Shown here in pieces: positions 1-8,725 of a stretch of DNA of 64,000 bases. Position numbers and translations under genes: made by a program. This stretch comes from Streptomyces sp. NBC_00377 (GTDB taxonomy: Bacteria > Actinomycetota > Actinomycetes > Streptomycetales > Streptomycetaceae), in NCBI RefSeq assembly GCF_036075115.1, contig NZ_CP107958.1:8308001-8372000 (forward strand). The letters are read 5' to 3'. Every line of letters starts with the position of its first letter. Position 1 is the stretch's first letter. The notes beneath the pieces were generated by a model. That model ran no database searches, was not told where the DNA came from, and saw only the letters and a program-made list of their open reading frames with translations.

Positions 1-361
1 AGACGCGGACGACCCAGTCGCCGGTGCCGGGGTCCTTGACGGTCGCCTCACCGTGCGCCGCGTCGCCGCCGAAACCGGACCAGGGGCCGCCGTGGCCGTG
101 CCGGCCGCCGGGCCCCTCGGAGGAGGACGCGGTCGGCGCGCCGGACGGCGATCCGCCCCCGGAGTCCCCGGAGGCCGCCGCATAGGCGACGGTGCCGCCG
201 AGCGCCAGGACGGCGACGGTGGCGGCCGCGACGACCGCCCGTCCGCGGGCCGTCCGGCGTCGCCACAGCGTGCGCAGGCCGGCGCGGTCCCGTTCCGCGT
301 CGACCGGTCCCGAGAGCAGTTCGACCTCTTCCGGCCCCTGCGGCCTGTCCGGCTCCTGCAT
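1..361 (-). CDS. Membrane-anchored exported protein, C-terminus cut by window edge
   Basis: This reading frame enters from the left edge, so only about the first 120 residues are visible. Residues 1-40 are charged and probably cytoplasmic. One hydrophobic segment follows (about 41-62, containing VVAATVAVLALGGTVAYAAA), then a low-complexity Gly/Ser/His linker and the start of a domain ending in the sequence WVVRV at the edge. The topology is type II or a single-span exported protein. A strong AGGAGGG ribosome site lies just upstream. An in-frame GTG at 364 directly precedes the ATG at 361, and either could be the start. I do not recognise the family. Only the beginning of the domain is present, so no function is proposed. 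Confidence 0.7.
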   Translation of the reverse strand, partial: MQEPDRPQGPEEVELLSGPVDAERDRAGLRTLWRRRTARGRAVVAAATVAVLALGGTVAYAAASGDSGGGSPSGAPTASSSEGPGGRHGHGGPWSGFGGDAAHGEATVKDPGTGDWVVRV

Positions 362-478
362 CACGGCTCACCCTCCTCGGGCACGACGACGGCACAACTG
401 CCACGCCTCACTGTGATTGTCCGAGGCGCCCGGTAAGGAAGCGATAACGAAAGCCTGTGAATCGGGCGGCGGCGTCGC

Positions 479-2545
479 TCAGCCCCCGGCGCGCGCCCGC
501 GCCACCAGCAGAGCCACGTCGTCGTGGTTGTCGGGGTGGTGCAACGCGCCGAGCAGCAGGTCGCACACCTCCTCGAGCGGCCGCGCGGGATCGTCGAGCA
601 GCGCGAGCAGCGCGTCGAGACGCTCGTCGAGGGAGTGCCTGCGGGTCTCGACCAGACCGTCGGTGTACAGCACGAGCTGGTCGCCGGGGGCGAAGTCGAC
701 GTCGGTCGTGGAGAACGGCACCCCGCCCACCCCCAGCGGCACGCCGGTGGGCAGGTCGAGGAGCTCCGGCGGACGGTCCGGGCGGACGCGCACCGGAGGC
801 AGGTGCCCGGCGTTGGCGATCCTGCACCTCCCCGCACGCGGGTCGTGAACGGCGTACACGCAGGTGGCGATGGAGTGGTCCAGGCCCTGGGTGATCCGGT
901 CGAGGTGCTCCAGGAGGACCGCCGGGTCGAGGTCGAGGGAGGCCAGTGTGGTCGTCGCGGTGCGCAGCCGGCCCATCGTGGCGGCGGCGTCGATGCCGCT
1001 GCCCATCACATCGCCGACGACGAGCGCGGTCTTGCCGTCCGGGAGGGGGATGACGTCGAACCAGTCGCCGCCGACCTCGGTGGTGGCGCCCGCGGGCTGG
1101 TAGCGGGAGGCGACCTCGAGGCCGCCGGTGACGGGCGGATGGCTGGGCAGCAGGCTGCGCTGGAGCGTGAGCGCGGTCGTGCGGGCGCTCTGGTACCAGC
1201 GGGCGTTGTCGATCTGGACGGCCGCGCGGGCCGCCAGCTCACGGGCGAGCAGCAGGTCGTCGGTGCCGAACGGCAGGGGGTTGCGGGTCCGTTTCAGGTC
1301 GAGGGCGCCCAGCACCTCGCCCCGCGCGATGAGCGGCACGGCCAGGTACGAGTGCACACCGGCCCGGGCCAGCAGTGCCGCCGCCTCCGGTGAGTGGGCG
1401 ATGCGCCCGAGGTCCTCGTCCTTGACCTGCGCCACCATGACCGGCCGGCCCGTGCGCACGCACTCCGTGACAAGCCGGTCGGACGCGTAGTGGGCCACCT
1501 GACCGGGCTGGTCGGCCGCCCGCAGCGCGTCCGGCTCGTCGGCGGCGCGCACCGCCAGGGAGCGGATCGCGGCCGGCTCGGCGGGTCCGAGACTGGTGCG
1601 CCGGCCCGCCACCACCGCGTCGAGCAGATCCACCGCGGCCATGTCCGCCAGCTCCGGAACGGCCACGTCGGCCAGTTCGCGTGCGGTGCGCTCGAGGTCC
1701 AGGGTGGTGCCGATCCTCGCGGAGGCGTCCGCGACCAGGGCCAGCCGGCGGCGGGCCGCCTCTGCCTCGACGGCCGCCCGGTGCCGGTCGGTGACGTCGA
1801 CGACCGAGACGGCCACGCCCAGCACGGTGCCGCGGGCGTCCTCCAGGCGGTACAGGGAGAGCGACCAGGCGTGGTCCTTGTCAGGGTCGGCCGGGGTGCG
1901 GCCGAAGGTGGACCGGTCGAGGAGCGGCTCCCCGGTCCGAAGCACCTGGCGCGCCGCGGCCTCCAGGGCGTCGGCGTCCAGGCGGGGCAGCACCTCGCGG
2001 ACGGTCCGGCCCAGGTGCTCCTCGGCCGCGACGCCGTTCATCCGTACCAGCGCGGGGTTGACCGACACATAGCGCAGGTCGGTGTCCAGGACGGCGAGGC
2101 CGTTGGGGGACTGCGCGACCATCCGCGTCGACAGCGCCAGGTCCCGTTCCAGCCGGCGCACCGTCGTCCGGTCGGCGGCGAGCCCCAGGGCGTAGACCTC
2201 CCCCCGGTCGTCCATGAGCCGCATGTTGCGGAACTCCACCAGTCGGGTGGTGCCGTCCTTGCGCCGGATGGGGAAGGCGCCCGCCCAGCTCTGTCCGGTG
2301 GCCATGACGTCCGCGAACAGCTGTACGACCAGGTCGACGTGGTGCTCGTCGACCATCACGTGGGCCGCGTACCGCCCCAGGGCCTCGTGCGCCGCGTACC
2401 CGAACAGCTCCTCGGCCTGAGGGCTCCACAGGGCGATGCGCCCCCGGGTGTCGAGCACCACCGAGGCCACGTTGAGCACGTCCAGCAAGCCGCTGGGCCC
2501 GGTGGGGCCGCCGGGCCCAGCGGCGGACGATCCGGCTCCGCTCAT
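479..2545 (-). CDS. PAS-PAS-GAF-SpoIIE (PP2C-type) protein phosphatase
   Basis: This is a 688-residue signalling phosphatase of the RsbU/SpoIIE class. Domains in order are PAS (about 20-130), a second PAS (about 140-260), GAF (about 285-450) and a PPM/SpoIIE phosphatase (about 470-685). The metal-binding and core motifs are intact: VGGDWFDV, VVGDVMG, NAGHLPP, YTDGLVE and the final DNHDDVALL. In Streptomyces such proteins usually dephosphorylate anti-sigma-factor antagonists in partner-switching pathways, with PAS and GAF sensing a ligand or redox signal. The partner is not visible here. The frame stays open to 2911, but the start at 2545 is preferred: it follows a GGAGG-type ribosome site, matches the beginning of the first PAS domain and leaves room for the divergent secreted-protein gene at 2787. 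There is no HATPase domain, unlike the second phosphatase of this window at 20226-21881. Confidence 0.9.
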   Translation of the reverse strand: MSGAGSSAAGPGGPTGPSGLLDVLNVASVVLDTRGRIALWSPQAEELFGYAAHEALGRYAAHVMVDEHHVDLVVQLFADVMATGQSWAGAFPIRRKDGTTRLVEFRNMRLMDDRGEVYALGLAADRTTVRRLERDLALSTRMVAQSPNGLAVLDTDLRYVSVNPALVRMNGVAAEEHLGRTVREVLPRLDADALEAAARQVLRTGEPLLDRSTFGRTPADPDKDHAWSLSLYRLEDARGTVLGVAVSVVDVTDRHRAAVEAEAARRRLALVADASARIGTTLDLERTARELADVAVPELADMAAVDLLDAVVAGRRTSLGPAEPAAIRSLAVRAADEPDALRAADQPGQVAHYASDRLVTECVRTGRPVMVAQVKDEDLGRIAHSPEAAALLARAGVHSYLAVPLIARGEVLGALDLKRTRNPLPFGTDDLLLARELAARAAVQIDNARWYQSARTTALTLQRSLLPSHPPVTGGLEVASRYQPAGATTEVGGDWFDVIPLPDGKTALVVGDVMGSGIDAAATMGRLRTATTTLASLDLDPAVLLEHLDRITQGLDHSIATCVYAVHDPRAGRCRIANAGHLPPVRVRPDRPPELLDLPTGVPLGVGGVPFSTTDVDFAPGDQLVLYTDGLVETRRHSLDERLDALLALLDDPARPLEEVCDLLLGALHHPDNHDDVALLVARARAGG

Positions 2546-2786
2546 GGCACGCACCGCCTCCGCCTGTCGCCGCGGCACGTCGTCCCCCGTGCCGACTCCC
2601 CCTGTTCTACCGTGCTCAACCCATTTCTCCCACGGTTCGCGCGCCCTTCTCCATGCTCCTCCAGTACGGGGACGCGCGCCGTTCTCCTCAAGGTCCGCAT
2701 GTGTCCATGAAATTGGTCTGTACATGACCACCGGGCCGGGCCAGACTGTCCGCCGAATGCGCCCACCCCCCCCGACGAGGAGACCC

Positions 2787-3680
2787 ATGCCCCTGCGTCC
2801 TGCCCGCCGCCGTCGCACCCCGGCCGGCGCCGCCCGCGCTGCCCTGCTGGCGATGGCCGTCGCGACGGTCACCACCCTCTCGGCGGCCCCGCCCGCCGCG
2901 GCCGCCGACACCTGGACCGAGGTCGGTTCCGACCGCGCCGACCCCCTGACCGAGAGTCAGGGCCTGGCCTCGGTCGAGGTGCCGACGGGCAGCGCCAACC
3001 GCTACACCGGCATCGGCACCATCCCCTGGTCCGTGTCGAGCCGCGGCTGGAACCACGTCGGCGACCCCGACGCCTCCTACGACGGCTACTACGTCGAGCC
3101 CTACCAGAGCGACTCGAACAACGCGAAGATGTACCGGGTGCAGGCACCCGGCGGAGCCTGGTCGGAGTACGTCCACGCGCTCGGCTCCGGTGAGGCCCTG
3201 AACAACTCCTGGGCCGCGATCACCCCGGACAGTCAGTGGATGCTGTCCGGCGAGTGGGGCACCATGACCCGGTTCCTGGTCTTCCCGACGCCCGGGGCCA
3301 ACCCCGCCACCTCGCCCTCGGCGAACCTGCCGCAGGTGTCCACCGTCCGCCTTGACCACGCCGTGCGCGACGTCCAGGGCTGCGACTTCACCGGCCCGGC
3401 CACCCTGCTGTGCGCCTCGGACGACCCGGCCGGCACTCTCTTCGGCATCACCAAGCCGCTCCTGCGGATCGACCTGTCCGCCGCGCCGAACGGCACCTCG
3501 GACGTCACCGGCCACGTCACGGCCCTGCGGCAGCTTCCGCTGCGCAGCGGCTGCTCGGGCACGTTCGAGGCGGAGGGCATCGACTACGACCGCCGGTCCG
3601 GCACCCTGCGGGTGATCGTCGTCTCGCCCGGCTTCTGTGTGCTGACCGACAGCAAGACCTACCGCTTCACCCGGAGCTGA
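2787..3680 (+). CDS. Secreted protein of unknown function
   Basis: The product has 297 residues. An N-terminal Sec-type signal (Arg-rich start, hydrophobic stretch about 18-38, cleavage after an APPAAAA-like site) indicates export. The mature part is rich in Trp, Tyr, Gly and Ser. It contains several Asp-rich loops and four cysteines near the C-terminal half that could form disulphides. The repeated pattern of short beta-strand-like segments would fit a propeller or all-beta fold, but that is a guess. No catalytic motif is recognised. The ATG at 2787 is preceded by GACGAGGAGA and gives a good signal peptide; the frame is open upstream, but that part is antisense to the phosphatase gene. It diverges from the phosphatase gene with about 240 bases between the two starts. 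Confidence 0.85.
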   Translation: MPLRPARRRRTPAGAARAALLAMAVATVTTLSAAPPAAAADTWTEVGSDRADPLTESQGLASVEVPTGSANRYTGIGTIPWSVSSRGWNHVGDPDASYDGYYVEPYQSDSNNAKMYRVQAPGGAWSEYVHALGSGEALNNSWAAITPDSQWMLSGEWGTMTRFLVFPTPGANPATSPSANLPQVSTVRLDHAVRDVQGCDFTGPATLLCASDDPAGTLFGITKPLLRIDLSAAPNGTSDVTGHVTALRQLPLRSGCSGTFEAEGIDYDRRSGTLRVIVVSPGFCVLTDSKTYRFTRS

Positions 3681-3801
3681 CCGGGCCGCTGACAGCCCTC
3701 CCGCCGTTGGTCCCGCTCGGAAAGTGATGCTTTTCTGGGGATGTGGCGCGGTTCGCGGGGAACCCGCCTTCCGCGTCACAGCCACGAGAGGAGCGAACAC
3801 G

Positions 3802-4170
3802 ATGGATCGCGAGCGACCGCACGAGGAGTCCGTCTCCGTCGAGATCAGCGGATGCAGCAAGGAGGACGCCCGGATCGTGTTCGACACGCTGAACCAGTGC
3901 TTCGAGTCGGACCGCGGTAAGGGCGAAGTGCCGCAGCAGCTCCATGAGAGCCGCCCGATGGTGTGGCTGGGCACTTTCGAGGTCTCCGAGACGCGCGACT
4001 GCGCACGGCCGGCCCGTCTGTCGTCCTCCGTGGAGGCCGACGCGCAGGGCAGCTACTGGGCGATCGAGCGGCTGCGCGCGACGCTGGACTCGGTCTTCGA
4101 GGTGCGCGACCTCTCCTCGGCCTCCGGAGACCAGGAGCGGGAGCTGCACGTCCTGCTGGCGAGCCGCTGA
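3802..4170 (+). CDS. Small conserved Streptomyces-type protein, function unknown
   Basis: This 122-residue protein is cytoplasmic, acidic and without membrane segments. It looks like a compact alpha/beta domain. A Val-Ser-Val-Glu-Ile-Ser strand near residue 12 is followed by a helix (EDARIVFDTLNQCF) and a C-terminal helix and strand. I do not recognise a family. The chosen ATG follows GAGAGGAGCG at good spacing. It stands alone between the secreted protein and the fadH unit, so neighbours give no clue. Confidence 0.8.
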   Translation: MDRERPHEESVSVEISGCSKEDARIVFDTLNQCFESDRGKGEVPQQLHESRPMVWLGTFEVSETRDCARPARLSSSVEADAQGSYWAIERLRATLDSVFEVRDLSSASGDQERELHVLLASR

Positions 4171-4215
4171 GACCGTCTCCCCGGTGACCTGCGGCACATG
4201 ACCCCGACCCCATTG

Positions 4216-4229
4216 TGCAACTAGTTGCA
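4216..4229. promoter_or_regulatory. Perfect 14-bp palindrome upstream of fadH, likely PadR operator
   Basis: TGCAACTAGTTGCA is a perfect palindrome about 58 bases before the fadH start codon. PadR-family repressors bind palindromes of this size, and a padR-type gene lies directly after fadH. The assignment of regulator to site is inferred from position. Confidence 0.65.
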
Positions 4230-4233
4230 TAAA

Positions 4234-4277
4234 CCGTGCGCGGTCCTCTAGAACTGGAGGGAAGACACCGCGCACGG
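4234..4277 (+). promoter_or_regulatory. 11-bp inverted repeat in the fadH leader, reaching the ribosome site
   Basis: CCGTGCGCGGT (4234-4244) pairs perfectly with ACCGCGCACGG (4267-4277) around a 22-base loop. The right arm ends in the GG of the GGAGGG ribosome site at 4276-4281. If transcribed, this hairpin would partly cover that site. It could be a translational control element or part of the operator region. Confidence 0.5.
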
Positions 4278-4286
4278 AGGGCTGCC

Positions 4287-6302
4287 ATGAGCCGTTACCC
4301 GCACCTGCTGAGCCCGCTCGACCTGGGCTTCACCACGCTGCCCAACCGCGTCCTGATGGGCTCGATGCACGTCGGCCTCGAGGAGGCCGAGCGCGGCTTC
4401 GAGCGCATGGCCGCGTTCTACGCGGCCCGGGCGCGCGGGGGAGTGGGCCTCATCGTCACCGGCGGCATCGCCCCCAACGACGAGGGGCGGCCGGGCGAGG
4501 GCGGCGCCAAACTCACCACCGACGAGGAAGCCGAGCAGCACCGGGCGATCACCGAGGCCGTGCACCGCGAGGGCGGCCGAATCGCGATGCAGATCCTGCA
4601 CTTCGGCCGGTACGCCTACCACCCCGACCTGGTCGCCCCGAGCCCCCTCCAGGCGCCGATCAGCCCCTTCACGCCCCGCGAGCTCACCGACGCCGACATC
4701 GAGCGGACCATCGACGACTACGCCCGCGCCGCCCGCCTCGCCCGGCAGGCCGGCTACGACGGCGTCGAGATCATGGGCTCCGAGGGCTACCTCGTCAACG
4801 AGTTCATCGCGGCCCAGACCAACCACCGCACCGACCGCTGGGGCGGCAGTTACGAGAACCGCACCCGCTTCCCCCTCGAGATCGTGCGGCGGGTACGCGA
4901 GGCCGTCGGCGAGGACTTCATCGTCATCTACCGGCTGTCCATGCTGGACCTGGTGCCCGGCGGCTCGACCCTGGACGAGGTCGTCACCCTCGCGAAGGCC
5001 GTCGAGGAGGCCGGCGCGACCATCATCAACACCGGCATCGGCTGGCACGAGGCCCGCATCCCCACCAGCGCCACCTCGGTGCCGCGCGGCGCCTACACCT
5101 GGGTGACCAAGAAGCTCATGGGCGCGGTCTCCGTGCCGCTCGTCACCACCAACCGCATCAACACCCCGGAGGTCGCCGAGCAGTTGCTCGCCGACGGCTG
5201 CGCGGACATGGTGTCGATGGCCCGCCCGATGCTCGCCGACCCCGAGTTCGTGGCCAAGGCCGCGGCCGGCACACCCGAGGCCATCAACACCTGCATCGGC
5301 TGCAACCAGGCCTGCCTCGACCACACCTTCAGCGGCAGGATCACCTCTTGCCTGGTCAATCCGCGCGCCTGTCACGAGACCGAACTGATCCTGGCCCCGA
5401 CCCGGCTGCGCAAGCGGGTCGCCGTGGTGGGCGCGGGCCCGGCCGGCCTCGCCTGCGCCGTGAGCGCGGCCGAACGCGGGCACGACGTCACCCTCTTCGA
5501 CGCCGCGAGCGAGATCGGCGGCCAGCTCAACGTCGCCCGCAAGGTGCCCGGAAAGCAGGAGTTCGACGAGACGCTGCGCTACTTCCGTCACCAGCTCGAC
5601 GCGCACGGCGTGGACGTACGGCTCGACACGCCCGTCGCCGCCGCGGACGTCGCCGGCTTCGACGAGGTCGTCGTCGCCACCGGCGTCAGCCCCCGCACCC
5701 CCGACATCCCCGGCGTCGACCACCCGAGCGTCGTCGGCTACCTCGACGTCCTGCGCGACGGCGCGCCCGTCGGCGACCGCGTCGCGATCCTCGGCGCCGG
5801 CGGCATCGGCTTCGACGTCGCCGAGTTCCTCACCGACGGCGGCGACCGGGCGAGCGAGGACCCGGCGGTCTACTTCCGCCAGTGGGGCGTAGACCAGGAC
5901 TACCGGAGCCCCGGCGGTCTCGCCGCCCCCGAGCGCCCCGCCCCGCCCCGCACGGTCCACCTGCTCCAGCGCAAGACAGGCAAGGTGGGCGCCGGCCTCG
6001 GCAAGACCACCGGCTGGATCCACCGCACCGAGCTCAAGCACCGGGGCGTCACGATGGTCCCCGGGGCGCGCTACGACCGGATCGACGACGCCGGGCTGCA
6101 CCTCACCGTCGGTGAGCAGAGCATGCTGCTCGAGGTCGACACCATCGTGCTGTGCACGGGGCAGGACCCGCGCCGGGACCTGTACGAGGCGCTGCTCGCC
6201 GACGGCGCCAAGGCGCACCTCATCGGGGGCGCCGACATCGCCGCCGAGCTGGACGCCAAGCGTGCGATCCAGCAGGGCACGGAACTGGCGGCGGCGCTGT
6301 AG
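4287..6302 (+). CDS. fadH: 2,4-dienoyl-CoA reductase (NADPH), FadH-type FMN/FAD/[4Fe-4S] enzyme
   Basis: The 671-residue product matches the length of E. coli FadH. Residues about 5-345 form the old-yellow-enzyme TIM barrel that binds FMN, including the active-site region MQILHFGRYA. The cluster ligands follow in CIGCNQACLD and a later Cys near SCLVNPRAC. Residues about 385-670 are the FAD/NAD(P) domain, with VVGAGPAGLACAV and a second Gly-rich motif ILGAGGIGFDVAEF. The enzyme reduces 2,4-dienoyl-CoA to 3-enoyl-CoA during beta-oxidation of unsaturated fatty acids. A GGAGGG site precedes ATG 4287. The padR-type gene follows after 31 bases, so the two are probably one unit. Some family members act on other enones, so the exact substrate is inferred. 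Confidence 0.93.
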   Translation: MSRYPHLLSPLDLGFTTLPNRVLMGSMHVGLEEAERGFERMAAFYAARARGGVGLIVTGGIAPNDEGRPGEGGAKLTTDEEAEQHRAITEAVHREGGRIAMQILHFGRYAYHPDLVAPSPLQAPISPFTPRELTDADIERTIDDYARAARLARQAGYDGVEIMGSEGYLVNEFIAAQTNHRTDRWGGSYENRTRFPLEIVRRVREAVGEDFIVIYRLSMLDLVPGGSTLDEVVTLAKAVEEAGATIINTGIGWHEARIPTSATSVPRGAYTWVTKKLMGAVSVPLVTTNRINTPEVAEQLLADGCADMVSMARPMLADPEFVAKAAAGTPEAINTCIGCNQACLDHTFSGRITSCLVNPRACHETELILAPTRLRKRVAVVGAGPAGLACAVSAAERGHDVTLFDAASEIGGQLNVARKVPGKQEFDETLRYFRHQLDAHGVDVRLDTPVAAADVAGFDEVVVATGVSPRTPDIPGVDHPSVVGYLDVLRDGAPVGDRVAILGAGGIGFDVAEFLTDGGDRASEDPAVYFRQWGVDQDYRSPGGLAAPERPAPPRTVHLLQRKTGKVGAGLGKTTGWIHRTELKHRGVTMVPGARYDRIDDAGLHLTVGEQSMLLEVDTIVLCTGQDPRRDLYEALLADGAKAHLIGGADIAAELDAKRAIQQGTELAAAL

Positions 6303-6333
6303 GACCGCACCGGCCCGTCCCTAGGATGACCGC

Positions 6334-6918
6334 ATGTCACTCCCGCACGCGATCCTCACCGCCCTGCTGGAAAGGCCCTCGTCGGGGCTGGATCTGACCC
6401 GCCGCTTCGACAAGTCGATCGGCTACTTCTGGTCGGCGACGCACCAGCAGATCTATCGTGAGCTGGGAAGACTGGAGTCCGAGGGACACATCCGGGCCCT
6501 GCCGGCGCAGGCCCCGGCCCGCGGGCAGAAGAAGGCCTACGAGGTGCTGCCCGCGGGACGTGCCGAACTCGCCCGGTGGACGTCGGCCGCCCAGGACCCG
6601 AAGCCGCACCGCGACGCGATGCTGCTGCGGCTGCGCGCCGCGGCCGTCGTGGGCACCGCGGGCCTGGAGGCCGACCTGCGCCGCCATCTCGACCTGCACC
6701 GGCGGCAGTTGGCCGAGTACGAGGAGATCGAGAAGCGCGATTTCCCGCCCGGTGACGACAGCGCGCAGGCCAGGCTCCAGCACCTGGTCCTGCGCGCCGG
6801 CATCGAGCTGGAGACCTTCTGGACGCAGTGGCTCGCCGAGGCCCTCCGGGAACTGCCCGGGGCGCCGGACGAGACGGTCGGGACGAGCGGGCCGGACGCG
6901 AAGGACGCGAAGGACTAG
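6334..6918 (+). CDS. PadR-family transcriptional regulator
   Basis: The 194-residue protein has the PadR winged helix at its N-terminus: the start MSLPHAILTALLE, then SGLDLTRRFDKSIGYFWSA and HQQIYRELGRLESEGHI. A C-terminal helical domain (about 90-175) resembles the Vir_act_alpha_C dimerisation region. Family members with this second domain are ligand-responsive repressors. It follows fadH closely and probably controls fadH through the palindrome at 4216-4229. The last 20 residues are low-complexity and Asp/Lys-rich. Its TAG stop shares the tetranucleotide CTAG with the stop of the convergent gene on the other strand. Confidence 0.9.
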   Translation: MSLPHAILTALLERPSSGLDLTRRFDKSIGYFWSATHQQIYRELGRLESEGHIRALPAQAPARGQKKAYEVLPAGRAELARWTSAAQDPKPHRDAMLLRLRAAAVVGTAGLEADLRRHLDLHRRQLAEYEEIEKRDFPPGDDSAQARLQHLVLRAGIELETFWTQWLAEALRELPGAPDETVGTSGPDAKDAKD

Positions 6919-7460
6919 AGCCGGTACGGCTTCGAGCGGCGACGCAGGAACCAGGCCCCCGCGATGACGCCCGTCCCCACCAGCGCCCCGCCCACCCCCA
7001 TGGCGACGGGGCCGTAGTCACGGGCCGCGCCGCCGAGGCCCCCCATGACCCCCCGCGAGGGCGAGGCGGTGGGCGTCACCGACGCGGTCGGGCCGGCCGG
7101 CGTCGAGACGATCACGGACTGGGTGCCCGCGGTGCTGCCGTTGGAGCACATGACGACCACGGTGTAGGTGCCGGGGGAGACACCGGACCAGGCGGCGGAC
7201 TGGCCGGCGGACGTGCCGGACAGGGCGACCTGACGCCCCTGGGCGAAGCTCGCCTGACCGCTGGTGAGCAGCGCCGCCGTGCCCCAGCTGCCGTTGATCT
7301 GGGTGCAGGCGCTGGTCACGACCGACACCGTGGAGCCGGTCGTGCTCACGGAGATGCCCGAGGCCCGGGCGACGGCCGGCTGGGCGGTGAGGGCGAGCGG
7401 CAGTGCGGCGGCGGCTGCCACGGTCAGTCCTGAGCGGACGAGGAAACGGGAAACACGCAT
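6915..7460 (-). CDS. Secreted protein with C-terminal membrane anchor
   Basis: The 181-residue product has a signal peptide (about 1-31, ending AQPAVA), a beta-rich Thr/Ser/Val domain of about 95 residues with two cysteines, a Pro/Thr/Ser linker (about 115-140), and a C-terminal transmembrane helix (about 152-172) followed by the positive tail RRRSKPYRL. There is no clear LPxTG or LAxTG sorting motif, so it is probably membrane-held rather than sortase-anchored. The start at 7460 has a strong GGAGG site. The fold resembles small cell-surface proteins common in Streptomyces; function is unknown. Confidence 0.85.
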   Translation of the reverse strand: MRVSRFLVRSGLTVAAAAALPLALTAQPAVARASGISVSTTGSTVSVVTSACTQINGSWGTAALLTSGQASFAQGRQVALSGTSAGQSAAWSGVSPGTYTVVVMCSNGSTAGTQSVIVSTPAGPTASVTPTASPSRGVMGGLGGAARDYGPVAMGVGGALVGTGVIAGAWFLRRRSKPYRL

Positions 7461-7642
7461 CGGAAGCCTCCGGCGGCGGCACGGTTGGCGGTACATCCCT
7501 TGCGCCGCCGAAGGTCGGGTACGCCCGTGCTGCCTCAGGGGCAGCCAACGCGCCCCGGCCGCGCCCCGCACGCGGACCGCCTCCGGGCAGGTGACGCATT
7601 CCCCCGGACGGCCCCAACCGGGCGGCACCAGGCCGCTGCGCC

Positions 7643-7695
7643 CTCGGCCGGACCACCGCACCGATCGCCGGCGCCGGGGCGGTGGTCCGGCCGAG
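7643..7695 (-). terminator. Long hairpin downstream of the FN3 lipoprotein gene
   Basis: A perfect 17-bp inverted repeat (7643-7659 with 7679-7695, 19-base loop) lies about 50 bases past the stop codon of the FN3 gene on the minus strand. It is very GC-rich and has no T-run, as is common for Streptomyces terminators. Confidence 0.75.
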
Positions 7696-7744
7696 GCCGG
7701 GCCGGGTCAGCGGCCCGGCCGACGGCTTCCGCCGCGACGGCTTC

Positions 7745-8725
7745 TCACCCCCGCCGGCCCGTCGTCACCGTCAGCTCCGCCGAGAACGCGCCCCACGTGC
7801 CGTCGGGCAGGCGGGCCCTCAGCCGCACCCGGTGAGCGGCGCCCTCCTCCCGCCCGACGTAGAAGCTGTACGTCGCCGTCCCGCGGGGCGGGGTCCCGCC
7901 CCAGACCAGTGAGGTGGCCGGCCGGCCGTCGAGCTGGATCTGGTACTCCGTCACCACGCCGTCCACGAGGGGCGCCACCCAGGACAGGTCGAGGTAGTAC
8001 GCCCCGTCGGCGTGGAGGCGCGCGGTCGCCCGGAAGCCGGCCGGCGCGGTGTCCGCGCCCTCGGCGTCTCCCGCAGGGGTGGTCAGGCGCACGGGCGGAC
8101 CGGCCGGCGAGAGGTTGTCGGCCGCGTCGCGGGCCCGCACGGTGAACGCGTAGCGCGCGCCCGGACGAAGCCCCGTGACGACCGTCGCCGTCTGGCCGCC
8201 GCCGACGCTGTGGATCCGTACGTCGCCCTGGTAGACGTCGTAGGACACCACCTTGCGATCGTCAGTGGACGCCGACCAGGACAGCTGGACGGCCCGGCTC
8301 CCGGCGGCCCGGGCGGTCAACGCGCCCGGCGGGGTCGGCGGCGAGCGGTCCGCCGCGCCGGCCGCCGGGGTCGTGGCCCGCGCCTCCTGGCTGCGCGGGC
8401 CGAGCCGCCCCTCGCCGTCGCGGGCCCGCACGGTGAAGACGTACGCCGTCGACGGGGAGAGGCGGACGACGTCCAGCATGTGCGCGGAGCCCGGCACGTC
8501 CCCGACCTTCTCGGTACCGCGGTACACCTCGTACACGCTGACCTCCGGATCCGCGGCGACCGCGCTCCACATCACGTGCACGCTCGTCGCGCTCCCGGCC
8601 GCGGCGGTCACTCCGGCCGGGGCGCCGGGCGCCCGCCCGTCCTCATCCCTCGCGCCGTTCGCGCACCCGCAGGACAGGGCGGCCACCAGGGCCCACGGCA
8701 CCACCCACAGCACAACGCGTCGCAC
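7745..8725 (-). CDS. Exported lipoprotein-like protein with three fibronectin type III domains
   Basis: The 326-residue product starts with MRRVVLWVVPWALVAALSCGCANG, a signal peptide with a lipoprotein-like cysteine, although the lipobox is not canonical. Three FN3 domains of about 90 residues follow (about 38-125, 130-220 and 225-326). Each shows the W at strand B and the Y-x-F-T-V-R-A-R-D core of the domain (YVFTVRARD, YAFTVRARD). FN3 arrays of this kind are usually spacers or carbohydrate-contact modules in secreted actinobacterial enzymes, but here no catalytic domain is attached. The GTG start at 8725 is chosen because of GGAGGCGAAGCC just before it and because it gives a proper signal peptide. 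Confidence 0.85.
   Translation of the reverse strand: MRRVVLWVVPWALVAALSCGCANGARDEDGRAPGAPAGVTAAAGSATSVHVMWSAVAADPEVSVYEVYRGTEKVGDVPGSAHMLDVVRLSPSTAYVFTVRARDGEGRLGPRSQEARATTPAAGAADRSPPTPPGALTARAAGSRAVQLSWSASTDDRKVVSYDVYQGDVRIHSVGGGQTATVVTGLRPGARYAFTVRARDAADNLSPAGPPVRLTTPAGDAEGADTAPAGFRATARLHADGAYYLDLSWVAPLVDGVVTEYQIQLDGRPATSLVWGGTPPRGTATYSFYVGREEGAAHRVRLRARLPDGTWGAFSAELTVTTGRRG

Noticed and set aside
4248..6218. 656-residue open frame on the minus strand opposite fadH
   Set aside because: It is antisense to a complete, motif-rich enzyme gene, has Val/Gly/Ala/Asp-rich shadow composition and no recognisable domain or ribosome site.
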